DNA of 64,000 nt from contig JAYTOK010000060.1 in assembly GCA_043747835.1 (NCBI GenBank), positions 62,001 to 126,000 of the forward strand, read 5' to 3'. The stretch is from CADEED01 sp043747835 (GTDB lineage: Bacteria > Pseudomonadota > Gammaproteobacteria > Steroidobacterales > Steroidobacteraceae). The notes under the pieces were generated by a model. The model saw only the letters and a program-made list of their open reading frames with translations. It ran no database searches and was not told where the DNA came from. Shown here piece after piece: positions 26,063 to 34,563 of this stretch (position 1 is the first letter of the stretch; every line of letters starts with the position of its first letter). A program made the translations under genes and the position numbers.

Positions 26063-27256
26063 CTATCGACTCTGGGTGGGAATGCGCAGGGTGAACCGGG
26101 TCTCCGCCGCGGCGGATTGCACCGTGAGTGTGCCGCGATGCGCGCGCGCGATTTCGGATGCGATATACAACCCCAATCCGAGACCGCCCTGATTCGGTGT
26201 CACTTCGCCGCGCGCGAACGGCGAGAACAGTCGGGCCGACGTTTCGGGCGAAATCGGGTCGCCGGCATTGGCGACGTCGAGCTGCAGCCAACCTTCATGC
26301 ACGATGGCGATCGCTTTCACCGGCTCGTCAGGTTTCCCATACGTCAGCGCGTTGCCTAGCAAGTTCGAGAACAGTTGCGCGATGCGCGCGCGATCGCAGG
26401 TCACCGCCTCGGGGAGATCGAATCGCGTTTCGATCTGGCGTTCGGGAAATCCCATGCGCAACTCCGCGACCACCTGCTCGAGCGCTGGCGTCAGCGGTTC
26501 GTGGCTGAGGTTGAGCGCGAAGCCGCCGCCCAAGCGGCCGCGCGCGAAATCGAGCAGGTCGTCGATGAGACCAGCCATGCGGCGCACGCTCTTGTGCATG
26601 CGCGTGACGAGTCCCTTGACGGGCTCCTCCAACGGCGTGCGCTCGAGCACCGACGCGGTGCCGGCGATGCTCGCCAGCGGATTGCGCAGATCGTGGCCGA
26701 GCACGGCGATGAACTGCTCGCGCAGTCGCGCCGCTTCGCGTTCGTCGAGCAGCGCGGCCTCGCTCATCTCGAGTCGTGCATTCATTTCGAGGTGCAGCGC
26801 GATCAGCTCCGCGAGAAGTTTGAAGGTGTTCAGCACATCGGGACGGCTGAGATCGGCCGGCTTCGAATCGATGGCGCAGAGCGTGCCGAAGAGCTCGCCG
26901 GTGGAGAGTGTGATCGGCACGGAGATGTAGCTGCGGATGCCGTACTTCGCGGGCGTATGGTGTTGGCGCCAATGCGGATCGTTCGCGGCGTCGCCGAACA
27001 CGACGGGGTTGCGGTGCTCGCGGATCTCGTTGCAGATGGTGGTGCCGATGTCGAGCTCGCCGCCGGGCTGCAGACCGAAGGAGATGTCATCCTTCACGCT
27101 GCAGCAGATCCAGCGCGATTCGGTCACGCGCGCGACAGCGGCAAACCCGAGCCCGGTGATGCGACAGACGAGATCGAGGATCATCGGGACGGCGGGGATG
27201 CTCTGGATGGCGGCAATATCCTTGACGAAGTCCGCGCTGTCGGGAGTCTTGTCCAA
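26063..27256 (-). CDS. GAF-domain sensor histidine kinase
   Basis: About 397 residues from the TTG at 27256 (AGGAG 5 nt upstream); GTG at 27328 is the longest alternative. A GAF domain fills about residues 10-165 (RSYISVPITLSTGELFGTLCAID). HisKA follows with the phospho-acceptor His in FIAVLGHDLRNPLASI. The HATPase domain has an N box (LFSNLLGNALTYG), DVANAGDPIS and GGLGLGLYIA. No membrane segment is seen, so it is cytosolic. No response regulator is adjacent; instead an ECF sigma gene follows, probably on the same transcript. Its partner may be encoded elsewhere. Confidence 0.9.
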   Translation of the reverse strand: MDKTPDSADFVKDIAAIQSIPAVPMILDLVCRITGLGFAAVARVTESRWICCSVKDDISFGLQPGGELDIGTTICNEIREHRNPVVFGDAANDPHWRQHHTPAKYGIRSYISVPITLSTGELFGTLCAIDSKPADLSRPDVLNTFKLLAELIALHLEMNARLEMSEAALLDEREAARLREQFIAVLGHDLRNPLASIAGTASVLERTPLEEPVKGLVTRMHKSVRRMAGLIDDLLDFARGRLGGGFALNLSHEPLTPALEQVVAELRMGFPERQIETRFDLPEAVTCDRARIAQLFSNLLGNALTYGKPDEPVKAIAIVHEGWLQLDVANAGDPISPETSARLFSPFARGEVTPNQGGLGLGLYIASEIARAHRGTLTVQSAAAETRFTLRIPTQSR

Positions 27257-27394
27257 CTCATCTCCTGTCGAATGGGGCGCAAGGATGATAGCGATCGATT
27301 CGATTGCAAGGTTTGAAAGTTTTACCACGCGCGCGCGGAAATATTACTCTCGTCGCGCCATATGTTCGTACGGCAGCGCACTTAGGGAGGTCTC

Positions 27395-28531
27395 ATGATC
27401 GGGAGTCACATCAAGGTCCGATTTGCCGCGCTGATTGCCGTATTTCTCGCCACGGGCGCCATGGCCGACACGCGGCAGTGGTCGGTGGAAAAGGCCAACG
27501 GGTGGTACGCAAATCAACCCTGGCTCGTGGGCGCGAACTACCTGCCGGCCGACGCGATCAACCAGCTCGAAATGTGGCAGGCGGAGACGTTCAACCCCGC
27601 GCAGATCGACAAGGAGCTCGGGTGGGCCGAGAGCATCGGCATGAACACGATGCGCGTATTTCTGCATGACAAGCTCTGGGAGCAGGACGCGCCGGGCTTC
27701 AAGAAGCGCATCGACCAATTCCTTGCCCTCGCGGCGAAGCACAAGATCAAGCCGCTGCTCGTGTTCTTCGACTCCTGCTGGGATCCGAATCCGAAGCTCG
27801 GCGCGCAAAAGGCGCCGACGCCGGGCGTGCACAACTCGGGCTGGGTGCAGAGCCCCGGCAAGGCCGGCCTCGCCGACACCGCTAACTACCCGCGCTTGCA
27901 GGCGTACGTGCAGGACATCATGCGCACGTTCTCGAAGGACGAGCGCATCCTCGGCTGGGATCTGTGGAACGAGCCGGACAACGCGCTGGGTGGCAGTGGG
28001 CCGGAGTCAGCGGAGGGCAAGGAGAAGATCCGGCTGGTGACGGCGTTGTTGCCGCAGGTGTTCGAGTGGGCGCGACAAGCGAATCCGTCGCAGCCGATCA
28101 CCTCGGGAGTGTGGATTCGCGATGATTGGGCGACGCAGGAGAAGCTGACGCCGATCGAACGTACGCAGCTCGATCAGTCCGACTTCATCACGTTCCACGT
28201 CTACGACTGGCCGGAAGTGCTGGAGCGCAAGATCGTGCAGTTGCAGACGTACCGGCGGCCGATCGTTTGCACGGAGTACCTCGCGCGCGGCGCGGGCTCG
28301 ACGTTCGACACGGCGCTGCCGATCGCGGTGAAACACAAGGTGGGGATGATCAACTGGGGTTTTGTCGACGGAAAGTCGCAGACGAAGTTTCCGTGGGATT
28401 CCTGGCAGAAGCCATACACCGGCGCGCCGCCGGTGGTTTGGCATCACGATGTGTTCCATGCGGATGGGCGGCCGTATCGGCACGCGGAGGTGGAGCAGAT
28501 CCGGAGGCTGACTAAGGGGGCAGATCAATAG
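27395..28531 (+). CDS. Exported GH5-like glycoside hydrolase
   Basis: 378 residues with GGGAGG before the ATG and a signal peptide ending AMA-DT. The TIM-barrel hydrolase pattern is present: general acid/base Glu193 in WDLWNEPDN and probable nucleophile Glu294 in VCTEYLAR. Also seen are AESIGMNTMRVFLHD and FHVYDWPEV. This fits clan GH-A cellulase-family glycosidases (GH5 or close). The substrate, possibly a beta-mannan, xylan or glucan, cannot be told from sequence. Its TAG stop lies inside a palindromic repeat. Confidence 0.85.
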   Translation: MIGSHIKVRFAALIAVFLATGAMADTRQWSVEKANGWYANQPWLVGANYLPADAINQLEMWQAETFNPAQIDKELGWAESIGMNTMRVFLHDKLWEQDAPGFKKRIDQFLALAAKHKIKPLLVFFDSCWDPNPKLGAQKAPTPGVHNSGWVQSPGKAGLADTANYPRLQAYVQDIMRTFSKDERILGWDLWNEPDNALGGSGPESAEGKEKIRLVTALLPQVFEWARQANPSQPITSGVWIRDDWATQEKLTPIERTQLDQSDFITFHVYDWPEVLERKIVQLQTYRRPIVCTEYLARGAGSTFDTALPIAVKHKVGMINWGFVDGKSQTKFPWDSWQKPYTGAPPVVWHHDVFHADGRPYRHAEVEQIRRLTKGADQ

Positions 28532-28540
28532 GTCTGACCC
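28517..28540. repeat. Degenerate GGGTCAGA-type palindrome at the GH5 stop and ydeI start
   Basis: Arms 28517-28524 and 28533-28540 pair at 7 of 8 positions; the GH5 stop (28529-28531) is in the loop and the next gene's ATG follows at once. Related sequence lies at 39685-39707. Confidence 0.45.
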
Positions 28541-29131
28541 ATGGTCACTCCCACCAACATCCGCAGTTTCGCCGATAGCGCCAAGCTCGAAGCCTGGTTG
28601 CGCAAGCATCACGCCACGGCGCCCGAACTCTGGCTCAAGGTCCACAAGAAAGCCTCGGGGCTCAAATCGGTGACGTGCGCCGAAGCGCTCGACGTGATGC
28701 TGTGTTGGGGCTGGATCGACGGCCTGCGTAAGGGTTTCGACGAGCGCTCGTTCCTGCAGCGCTACACGCAGCGCCGCGCGAAAAGCATCTGGAGCCAGGT
28801 CAATCGCGAGCACGTCGCGAGGCTGATCAAGGCACGCCGTATGACGCCGCATGGCATGAAGCAGATCGACGCCGCGAAGGCGGATGGCCGCTGGAAGGCG
28901 GCATATGCACCGATGCGCAGCGCGAGCGCCGAAACGACCCCCGCGGACCTGCGCGCCGCGATTCGCGCCAACCCGCGCGCGAACGAGAAGTTTCTGACGC
29001 TGGGGCGCGCGAACTTGTTCGCGCTGACCTTTCGCACCAACAACATGAAAACGCCAGCGGGCAGGGCGCGGAAGATCGCGACGCTCGTCGCCATGCTCGC
29101 GCGCGGCGAGACCATCATTCCGGAAAAATAA
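28541..29131 (+). CDS. YdeI/OmpD-associated family protein
   Basis: 196 residues. The YdeI signature is clear: FADSAKLEAWLRKHHATAPE, ELWLKVHKKASG, SVTCAEALDVMLCWGWIDGL and LQRYTQRRAKSIWSQVNREH. Members occur widely and one was linked to resistance to cationic peptides, but the biochemical role is unknown. The ATG at 28541 directly follows a palindrome and has no evident Shine-Dalgarno, so expression may be low or coupled to the upstream gene. The TAA stop is the first triplet of the 43-bp inverted repeat. Confidence 0.9.
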   Translation: MVTPTNIRSFADSAKLEAWLRKHHATAPELWLKVHKKASGLKSVTCAEALDVMLCWGWIDGLRKGFDERSFLQRYTQRRAKSIWSQVNREHVARLIKARRMTPHGMKQIDAAKADGRWKAAYAPMRSASAETTPADLRAAIRANPRANEKFLTLGRANLFALTFRTNNMKTPAGRARKIATLVAMLARGETIIPEK

Positions 29132-29234
29132 TGGGGACATTCCCCGTTTCCTAGCAAAAGGGGAGGGACCTCGCTCCGGCGCATGACCTGCAGGTCCCTC
29201 CCCTTTTGCTAGGAAACGGGGAATGTCCCCATTA
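29129..29234. repeat. 43-bp perfect inverted repeat with 20-nt loop (REP doublet)
   Basis: Bases 29129-29171 are the exact reverse complement of 29192-29234. Each arm carries the near-palindrome GGGGACATTCCCC at its outer end. The ydeI stop is the first three bases. The structure fits a paired REP/REPIN unit and would form a very stable hairpin, also able to stop transcription. Confidence 0.95.
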
Positions 29235-29245
29235 AGCTCGGGCGA

Positions 29246-30463
29246 ATGAACATCGCGAAGAGCAATTCGAGGGTGCACCTGCCCGTGCCGCCGCCGGAGT
29301 GGCGCACGAAGCTCGAAGCCCGGGCGCGCCGCCGCAAACGCGCGCTGACGAAAACCGCCGCGATGCTGTTCGTGCTGGGAACCGGCGCGTTTGCGTACTG
29401 GATGCTCTCGCTGCCGGACACGCCAGAGGTGACGCCGCCGCCGCTCATCTCACAGCACGAAACGGATGCAGTGATCTCCGCACTGAAGCCTAAGCGCGTC
29501 CACCCCGTCATCGCCGTCATCGGCCTCAATGAAGGCACCGAGACGACCGACTATCTTCTGCCGTACGGCATCCTCAAGCGCGCGAACGTCGCCGAAGTCT
29601 TCGCGCTCGCGACGCGGCCCGGGCGAATGCAGTTGGACCCCGCGCTGACCGTCGAGCCGGATGCGACAACGGCAGACTTCGATCTCAAGTACCCGGACGG
29701 CGCCGACTACGTGATCGTGCCCGCGATGACCCAGAGCGACGCGCCGGTCGTGCTCGACTGGCTGCGCGCGCAGTCGAAGAAGGGCGCGACCGTCGTCGGC
29801 ATCTGCGCGGGCGCGACGATCGTCGCGAACGCGGGCCTGCTCGACGGGAAGCGTGCGACGACGCATTGGTACTTCCTGAAAGACATGCTCGAAAAGCACC
29901 CGTCTATCCAGTACGTGCGCGATCGCCGGTTCGTCGTTCACGAGGGTGTGATGACGACGACGGGCATCACAGCGTCGATGCCGATGTCGCTGACGTTGAT
30001 CGAAGCCATCGCGGGTCGCGAGAAGGCCATCGCCGTGGCGGGCGAGCTCGGGCTCACGCACTGGGATGCCTGGCACGCGAGTGGTCTGTATGCCTTCACA
30101 CGTCCGTTCGCCTGGAAAGTCCTGACCAACAAGGCCGCGTTCTGGAAGCAAGAGACGCTGGGTCTCGAACTCAAGGCCGGCGTCGATGAGGTGTCGGTGG
30201 CGCTCGTGGCGGATGCGCTGTCGCGGACCTATCGATCGCGCGTCGAGACGTACGCCGCGGAGAGCGCGGCGCTCGTGACGAAGAGCGGACTCAAGATCGT
30301 GCCTGACTCGGCGCGCAAGGGATGGGAGAGCGGCACGCAGCTCGAGCCGATCTGGGACCGGCCGCCGCCGCTCGCGCTCGAGGGCGCGATGGCGGAAGTC
30401 GGCAAGCGGTATGGAAAAAAGACGCGCGCAATCGTTGCGACGCAGCTCGAGATGCCTAACTAG
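29246..30463 (+). CDS. Membrane-anchored DJ-1/PfpI family protein
   Basis: 405 residues. A basic N-terminus (RARRRKRALTK) is followed by one transmembrane helix (about 38-56, AAMLFVLGTGAFAYWMLSL). A DJ-1/PfpI domain spans about 85-260, with the nucleophile-elbow Cys187 in VVGICAGATIVA. This arrangement resembles the N-terminal half of GlxA-type regulators, but no AraC HTH follows. The C-terminal 130 residues (WDAWHASGLYAFTRPFAWKV onward) are unassigned. Function unknown; the anchored form without DNA-binding part argues against a regulator. Overlaps the convergent SRPBCC gene by 8 bp. Confidence 0.8.
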   Translation: MNIAKSNSRVHLPVPPPEWRTKLEARARRRKRALTKTAAMLFVLGTGAFAYWMLSLPDTPEVTPPPLISQHETDAVISALKPKRVHPVIAVIGLNEGTETTDYLLPYGILKRANVAEVFALATRPGRMQLDPALTVEPDATTADFDLKYPDGADYVIVPAMTQSDAPVVLDWLRAQSKKGATVVGICAGATIVANAGLLDGKRATTHWYFLKDMLEKHPSIQYVRDRRFVVHEGVMTTTGITASMPMSLTLIEAIAGREKAIAVAGELGLTHWDAWHASGLYAFTRPFAWKVLTNKAAFWKQETLGLELKAGVDEVSVALVADALSRTYRSRVETYAAESAALVTKSGLKIVPDSARKGWESGTQLEPIWDRPPPLALEGAMAEVGKRYGKKTRAIVATQLEMPN

Positions 30464-30917
30464 CGGGAAGTCCCGGGTCTTCGGCCTGGCGCTTGAGCGC
30501 CTGCAGCCAGTGGTCCGTGCCCCGATTGAGCCCGCGCTGCACGAAGCGCTGCATCAGATTCACGAGCCAGCCGTCCATGCTTTCCTCGACGCTCACGATC
30601 GTGTGGCCATCGATGGACTCGAGCTTCCAAACGTGAATCGCGGAGGAGCCCAACGACGTTCCGGCCCATCCGAGCGACAAGGGTGGATTGACCGTCTGTA
30701 AAACCGAGCGGATCGAAAAGCCGCTGTTCTTCCAGTCGATGATGCTGCCGGGCTGCAGTCCTCCATACAGCGACGCATGCGGAATTTCACTTTGCCACGT
30801 CGGCCAGGCATTCACGTTCGCGAGCACGTTCCAGACGGTCTGCGCGGACGCGTGAATGATGATGTTCTTTCGCATCGTGACCGGCGCCTGGGGATCGATC
30901 GACGTCAGACTGCTCAT
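30456..30917 (-). CDS. SRPBCC (polyketide cyclase-like) family protein
   Basis: About 153 residues from the ATG at 30917; TTG 30953 and ATG 30875 are alternatives and none has a clear Shine-Dalgarno. The fold pattern is clear: RKNIIIHASAQTVWNVLANV, NAWPTWQSEIPHASL, then PLSLGWAGTSLG and a long C-terminal helix (DGWLVNLMQRFVQRGLNRG, then HWLQALKRQAE). SRPBCC proteins bind hydrophobic ligands; no specific ligand can be given. Confidence 0.82.
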   Translation of the reverse strand: MSSLTSIDPQAPVTMRKNIIIHASAQTVWNVLANVNAWPTWQSEIPHASLYGGLQPGSIIDWKNSGFSIRSVLQTVNPPLSLGWAGTSLGSSAIHVWKLESIDGHTIVSVEESMDGWLVNLMQRFVQRGLNRGTDHWLQALKRQAEDPGLPAS

Positions 30918-31046
30918 GGGCAGGACGGTGCGCCGTGCGGACCCTTCTTTCAATAGGCGTTCGCCTCTATCTCGAAAAGCGGATTCTCAAGGATCTGCAC
31001 GCTCCTTAAGCCAACGGTTCCATCGGGCGGAGGTTAAGCTGCCCGC

Positions 31047-31583
31047 GTGGAATCGCCAAACCCTCTGCCGTCGAATGTATCGATCTCTCTCGCCAACTCG
31101 GATGACGTCAAGGCGCTGACGATCATGCGCACGGCGGTCGCGCAGGACATGACCGAGCGCTTCGGCGACGGTGCCTGGTCTTCGTTGCCGAGCAAGGTGG
31201 TCGTCGTGAAGCAGATGCGCGCGTCGCGAGTGCTCGTCGCGCGGCGCGACGCGAAGATCATTGGCACGGTTCGTCTTGCGACCGCACGGGCGGAAGCGTT
31301 CGATTCGAGCGCGTTCACGCCGGTGTCGAATGCGTTGTATGTGCTGGGCCTTGCCGTCGCGCCGGGCTTTCGCAATCAGGGGATTGGTCGCGCACTGCTG
31401 GAGGACGCGAAAGAGATGGCGCGTTCGTCGTCGACGGATGCGCTGTGGCTGGATGCGTACGATCACCCGGCCGGCGTGGGCGAGTTCTATACGCGTTGCG
31501 GATTCCGCCGCGTCGGGAAAACATCGCACAACGAACTCCCGCTCATCTATTACGAGTGGCTGGCGAGCCCGCGACCGGTGTAG
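31047..31583 (+). CDS. GNAT-family N-acetyltransferase
   Basis: 178 residues from a GTG at 31047. The acetyl-CoA-binding motif A is clear (LYVLGLAVAPGFRNQGIGRALLE, cited in part: GFRNQGIGRALL), and the C-terminal EFYTRCGFRRVGK is the usual motif B. A transferase of unknown acceptor. It ends 27 bp before the TPR-protein gene, in the same orientation, with GGAG serving the next gene. Confidence 0.88.
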   Translation: MESPNPLPSNVSISLANSDDVKALTIMRTAVAQDMTERFGDGAWSSLPSKVVVVKQMRASRVLVARRDAKIIGTVRLATARAEAFDSSAFTPVSNALYVLGLAVAPGFRNQGIGRALLEDAKEMARSSSTDALWLDAYDHPAGVGEFYTRCGFRRVGKTSHNELPLIYYEWLASPRPV

Positions 31584-31610
31584 CCTCGGTCGAAATCTCC
31601 GGAGCTACGC

Positions 31611-33308
31611 ATGCGTTCAGGATTTCGATTTTGTCTCGTCATCGCCCTGGCTGCTGGCTCGCTGCAGGCCCAGGCTCAGGAAGACCCGCATGCGTTCTGC
31701 GCGGGAGCGGGTTGGGTGCCGCCCGGCATCCTCGATCGCCCGCTGCCGCTGCGCGCGGACACCGGCAACTCGAAGGACCTCGTCACGACATCTTCCGAGG
31801 AAGCCCGGGCTTACTACCTGCAAGGCCTCAACTACCTGCACGGGTATTCGTGGATCGAAGGCGCGCGTTCGTTTCAGCAGGCCCTCCGGCTGGACCCGAA
31901 CTTTGCGATGGCACATTGGGGATTGAGCCGGATCTATTCCGGGCTCGACGATCACGAGAAGGCGGTGAGCGCGGCGCAGAAGGCGAAAGAGTTGGCGGCG
32001 AAAGCCACGCCACGCGAGCAACGTCGCGTGGTAGTTCGTTTGGCGCAGCTCGATGCGCTCGCCGACCTCGGCAACGCGTCTTTGTTTGCCGCGTACAAGG
32101 CCGCGATCGACAAGGCGATCGCCGCCGACATCTCCGACCCTGAGCTCTGGTTGATTCGCGGCAATGCCGAAGAACCGACCGCGGCCGGACGCGGGCAGCG
32201 CGGCGGCGTTGCGTCGACCGCGTTTTACCAGGAAGCGCTGCGTATCGCGCCCGACAACGGCGCCGCGCATCACTACCTCACGCATTCGTACGAGAATCTC
32301 AACCAGATCGATCGCGCGCTGGTGCACGGGGAAGTGTACGCGCGGCTCGCGGCCGCGATTCCGCACGCGCATCACATGTGGGGCCACGACTTGCGGCGCG
32401 TCGGCCGGCTCGACGAGGCGATCGCCGCGTTCAACCGGACGAACGATCTCGAGAATGCGTACTACAAGGCGGAGAACATTCCGTCCGAGCTCGACTGGCA
32501 CCACGTGCACAACCTCGATCTGCTCGCGACCGCGTACGAGCACAAGGGCCAGATGCGCCGCGCGGAGACGCTGCTGCGCGAGGCCGTCGCGGTGAAGGCC
32601 GTCACGGAGTATCAGGAGTACAACCAGAAGTCGCTGACGGTGTTCTTGTCAGGACGCGAGCGGTGGCGCGAGGCGCTGGTCACGGCGCAGGTGCTGGTCA
32701 AGGCGAAGAGTGCTGGCACGCGGGTCGTTGGGTATTCGCTCGCGGGGCATGCGCATCTGGGATTGCGCGATGCGAAGGCGGCGCAGCGCGCGCTCGAGTC
32801 GGCGCAGAAGGAGTTGGGCAATGTGCCGACGCTGGTCGGCGGCGTGGCGGTCGCACGCGGCGTCGTGTTGCCGTATGTCGATGCATTGCGCGCGGAGATC
32901 CTGTTGCGGGAGGGGAAGAGCGACGAGGGTCGGGCGTTGATGAAGGATGTGCAGGCGCGGTTACGTGCGTTGCCGGGGCCGGATGCGTGGACGCAGGCGC
33001 TGTTCCGGCTCGAGTCGTTCGCGCGGATCGCGCGGGATGTGGGAGATTGGGAACTGGCGGAACACACCGCGAAGCAGATGCTGGATCACGATGCGGCGTA
33101 TGGCGGGAGTCATCTGGCGATGGCGCTGGTGGCGAAGCAGAAGGGTGATGCCGAGACGGCGCGGCTCGAAGTCGAGGCGGCGCGGAAGTTCTGGAAGGAT
33201 GCGGATCGGGATATGAAGGAGCTGGACCTGCTTCACGGGAAATTAGAGTCAGACCGCGATTTCCGGATCGTCGGGCACGCCCGACCGGTGTATGTCCCGC
33301 CGAACTAG
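31611..33308 (+). CDS. Exported TPR-repeat protein
   Basis: 565 residues with a signal peptide ending AQA-QE. TPR motifs start near residue 65 (EEARAYYLQGLNYLHGYSW, FQQALRLDPNFAMAHWGLSR) and recur through the protein (EALRIAPDNGAAHHYLTHS, DLLATAYEHKGQMRRAETL). It resembles periplasmic TPR proteins of unknown role. No catalytic domain is seen. The last residues are encoded across a weak GGAAAT/ATTTCC inverted repeat (33238-33264) that resembles the other repeat family in this window. Confidence 0.85.
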   Translation: MRSGFRFCLVIALAAGSLQAQAQEDPHAFCAGAGWVPPGILDRPLPLRADTGNSKDLVTTSSEEARAYYLQGLNYLHGYSWIEGARSFQQALRLDPNFAMAHWGLSRIYSGLDDHEKAVSAAQKAKELAAKATPREQRRVVVRLAQLDALADLGNASLFAAYKAAIDKAIAADISDPELWLIRGNAEEPTAAGRGQRGGVASTAFYQEALRIAPDNGAAHHYLTHSYENLNQIDRALVHGEVYARLAAAIPHAHHMWGHDLRRVGRLDEAIAAFNRTNDLENAYYKAENIPSELDWHHVHNLDLLATAYEHKGQMRRAETLLREAVAVKAVTEYQEYNQKSLTVFLSGRERWREALVTAQVLVKAKSAGTRVVGYSLAGHAHLGLRDAKAAQRALESAQKELGNVPTLVGGVAVARGVVLPYVDALRAEILLREGKSDEGRALMKDVQARLRALPGPDAWTQALFRLESFARIARDVGDWELAEHTAKQMLDHDAAYGGSHLAMALVAKQKGDAETARLEVEAARKFWKDADRDMKELDLLHGKLESDRDFRIVGHARPVYVPPN

Positions 33309-33376
33309 TTGGCTAGCCAGTTGCCGCCTGCAGCCAGGTGTAATATCGCTGTCTACTACCTACGGGGAGCGACGCC

Positions 33377-34009
33377 ATGGTCCGGATGCTTGCGCTGGTT
33401 TGTCTCTTGTTTGCCGTCGCATCGCCCGCCGAGGCAGCGATGCGTCCACCAAAGGTCTTTGAGAAGTCAGCCAGCCAGACTGTGCCTGCGCCCCTCGCGG
33501 ACAAGGCTCAGATCGTTTTCATCGAGCCCATCAACAAGGCGCGCGGAATTCTCCCGGTCGCGATCTACGAGCTGAGCGACGGCAAGCGAAAGCTCGTCGG
33601 CGTGTGCGGGTATGAGAGCAGGACTGTCGTCAATCTTCAGCCCGGCGAGCACATGCTCATGGCGACGCAAGGCCTCAAGATCGTGCATCTGATGCAAGCG
33701 AACGTCGAAGCCGGCAAGCGCTACTACGTGATGGTGCGTTTCATCTACACGCAGGGAATGCAACTTCGGCCGCTGCGTGCTGCCGGAAACTCGGACTTCC
33801 GCGTGGATATTCCGGCCTTCGCGGAGTGGCAGTCGGAGACGAAACTCGTGGAGATGATGCCCGATGCCGCGGAGCGAATTTTTACGTCGGAGCAGATTCG
33901 CAAAGTGAACGAAGCGCAAGCGGAGGCACTGGAGGAATGGAACAGCCGCAAGACTCACGAGGAGAGGGCGGATCTGACGTTGACGCCCGCGGATGCCGTG
34001 TCGCTGTGA
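33377..34009 (+). CDS. Hypothetical exported protein (DUF2846-like)
   Basis: 210 residues with signal peptide ending AEA-AM. A central beta-rich part (KAQIVFIEPINKARG, ELSDGKRKLVGVCGYES, VVNLQPGEHMLMAT, VEAGKRYYVMVRFIY) resembles the DUF2846 pattern of exported proteins. The C-terminus is a charged helix (EAQAEALEEWNSRKTHEERA). Function unknown. Confidence 0.72.
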   Translation: MVRMLALVCLLFAVASPAEAAMRPPKVFEKSASQTVPAPLADKAQIVFIEPINKARGILPVAIYELSDGKRKLVGVCGYESRTVVNLQPGEHMLMATQGLKIVHLMQANVEAGKRYYVMVRFIYTQGMQLRPLRAAGNSDFRVDIPAFAEWQSETKLVEMMPDAAERIFTSEQIRKVNEAQAEALEEWNSRKTHEERADLTLTPADAVSL

Positions 34010-34043
34010 GGGTGTTGCTCACTGCGTTTGGGGTCCTTTGATC

Positions 34044-34463
34044 ATGAAATTGCGGTCTGCGAGAGCCAGCTTGTTGTGCGCCATCGCCGTTGCGATGTCG
34101 CCCGTCGCGAGCGCGAAGGATTGCTGGTTCGCGCCTATCCGTTTCGTGCGCGTCGACGGGCCGCGGCTCTACGTCGAACTGATGTTGCCTTGCGCGGGCA
34201 AAATTCCGGTCGGCCTCGCGGGGAAGAGCTCGAGCCATGCCAACTCGCTCTATCTGTCGGAATCCGGTCGATCGATGCGCATCGCCGTTCTCATCGACAA
34301 GGCGTTCTGCAAGCCGGCAGCGAAGACGCTGCACCAATATTCCTATGTGTTCGGCCAGCATGTCGCGGCGCCCGCGGCGAAGTTCAGAGGCTCCGTCGAT
34401 CGTTTGCCGTACCCGGAATACGCTGCCTTGGAGACGGACGCCTGCGTCGTGGTGCCGCAGTAG
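34044..34463 (+). CDS. Hypothetical exported protein
   Basis: 139 residues from the ATG at 34044, which gives a signal peptide ending ASA-KD; the frame is open back to 33993, overlapping the previous gene. Four cysteines remain in the mature protein (CWFAP, LPCAGK, AFCKPA, DACVV), suggesting two disulfides. It follows the DUF2846-like gene by 34 bp and may be co-expressed. No family recognised. Confidence 0.68.
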   Translation: MKLRSARASLLCAIAVAMSPVASAKDCWFAPIRFVRVDGPRLYVELMLPCAGKIPVGLAGKSSSHANSLYLSESGRSMRIAVLIDKAFCKPAAKTLHQYSYVFGQHVAAPAAKFRGSVDRLPYPEYAALETDACVVVPQ

Positions 34464-34563
34464 CGCCAGGTAGTTGCAGTAGTCGATTGCAAAACTCCAA
34501 ATAGAGGTCATTGAAGGCGTCAGTCATTTGTTAGTTCGGGAATAAGACGGGCCGGTGGTGAGA

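Noticed and set aside
30411..30701. Plus-strand frame across the SRPBCC gene
   Set aside because: Shadow of the minus-strand SRPBCC gene, which has a clear family pattern.
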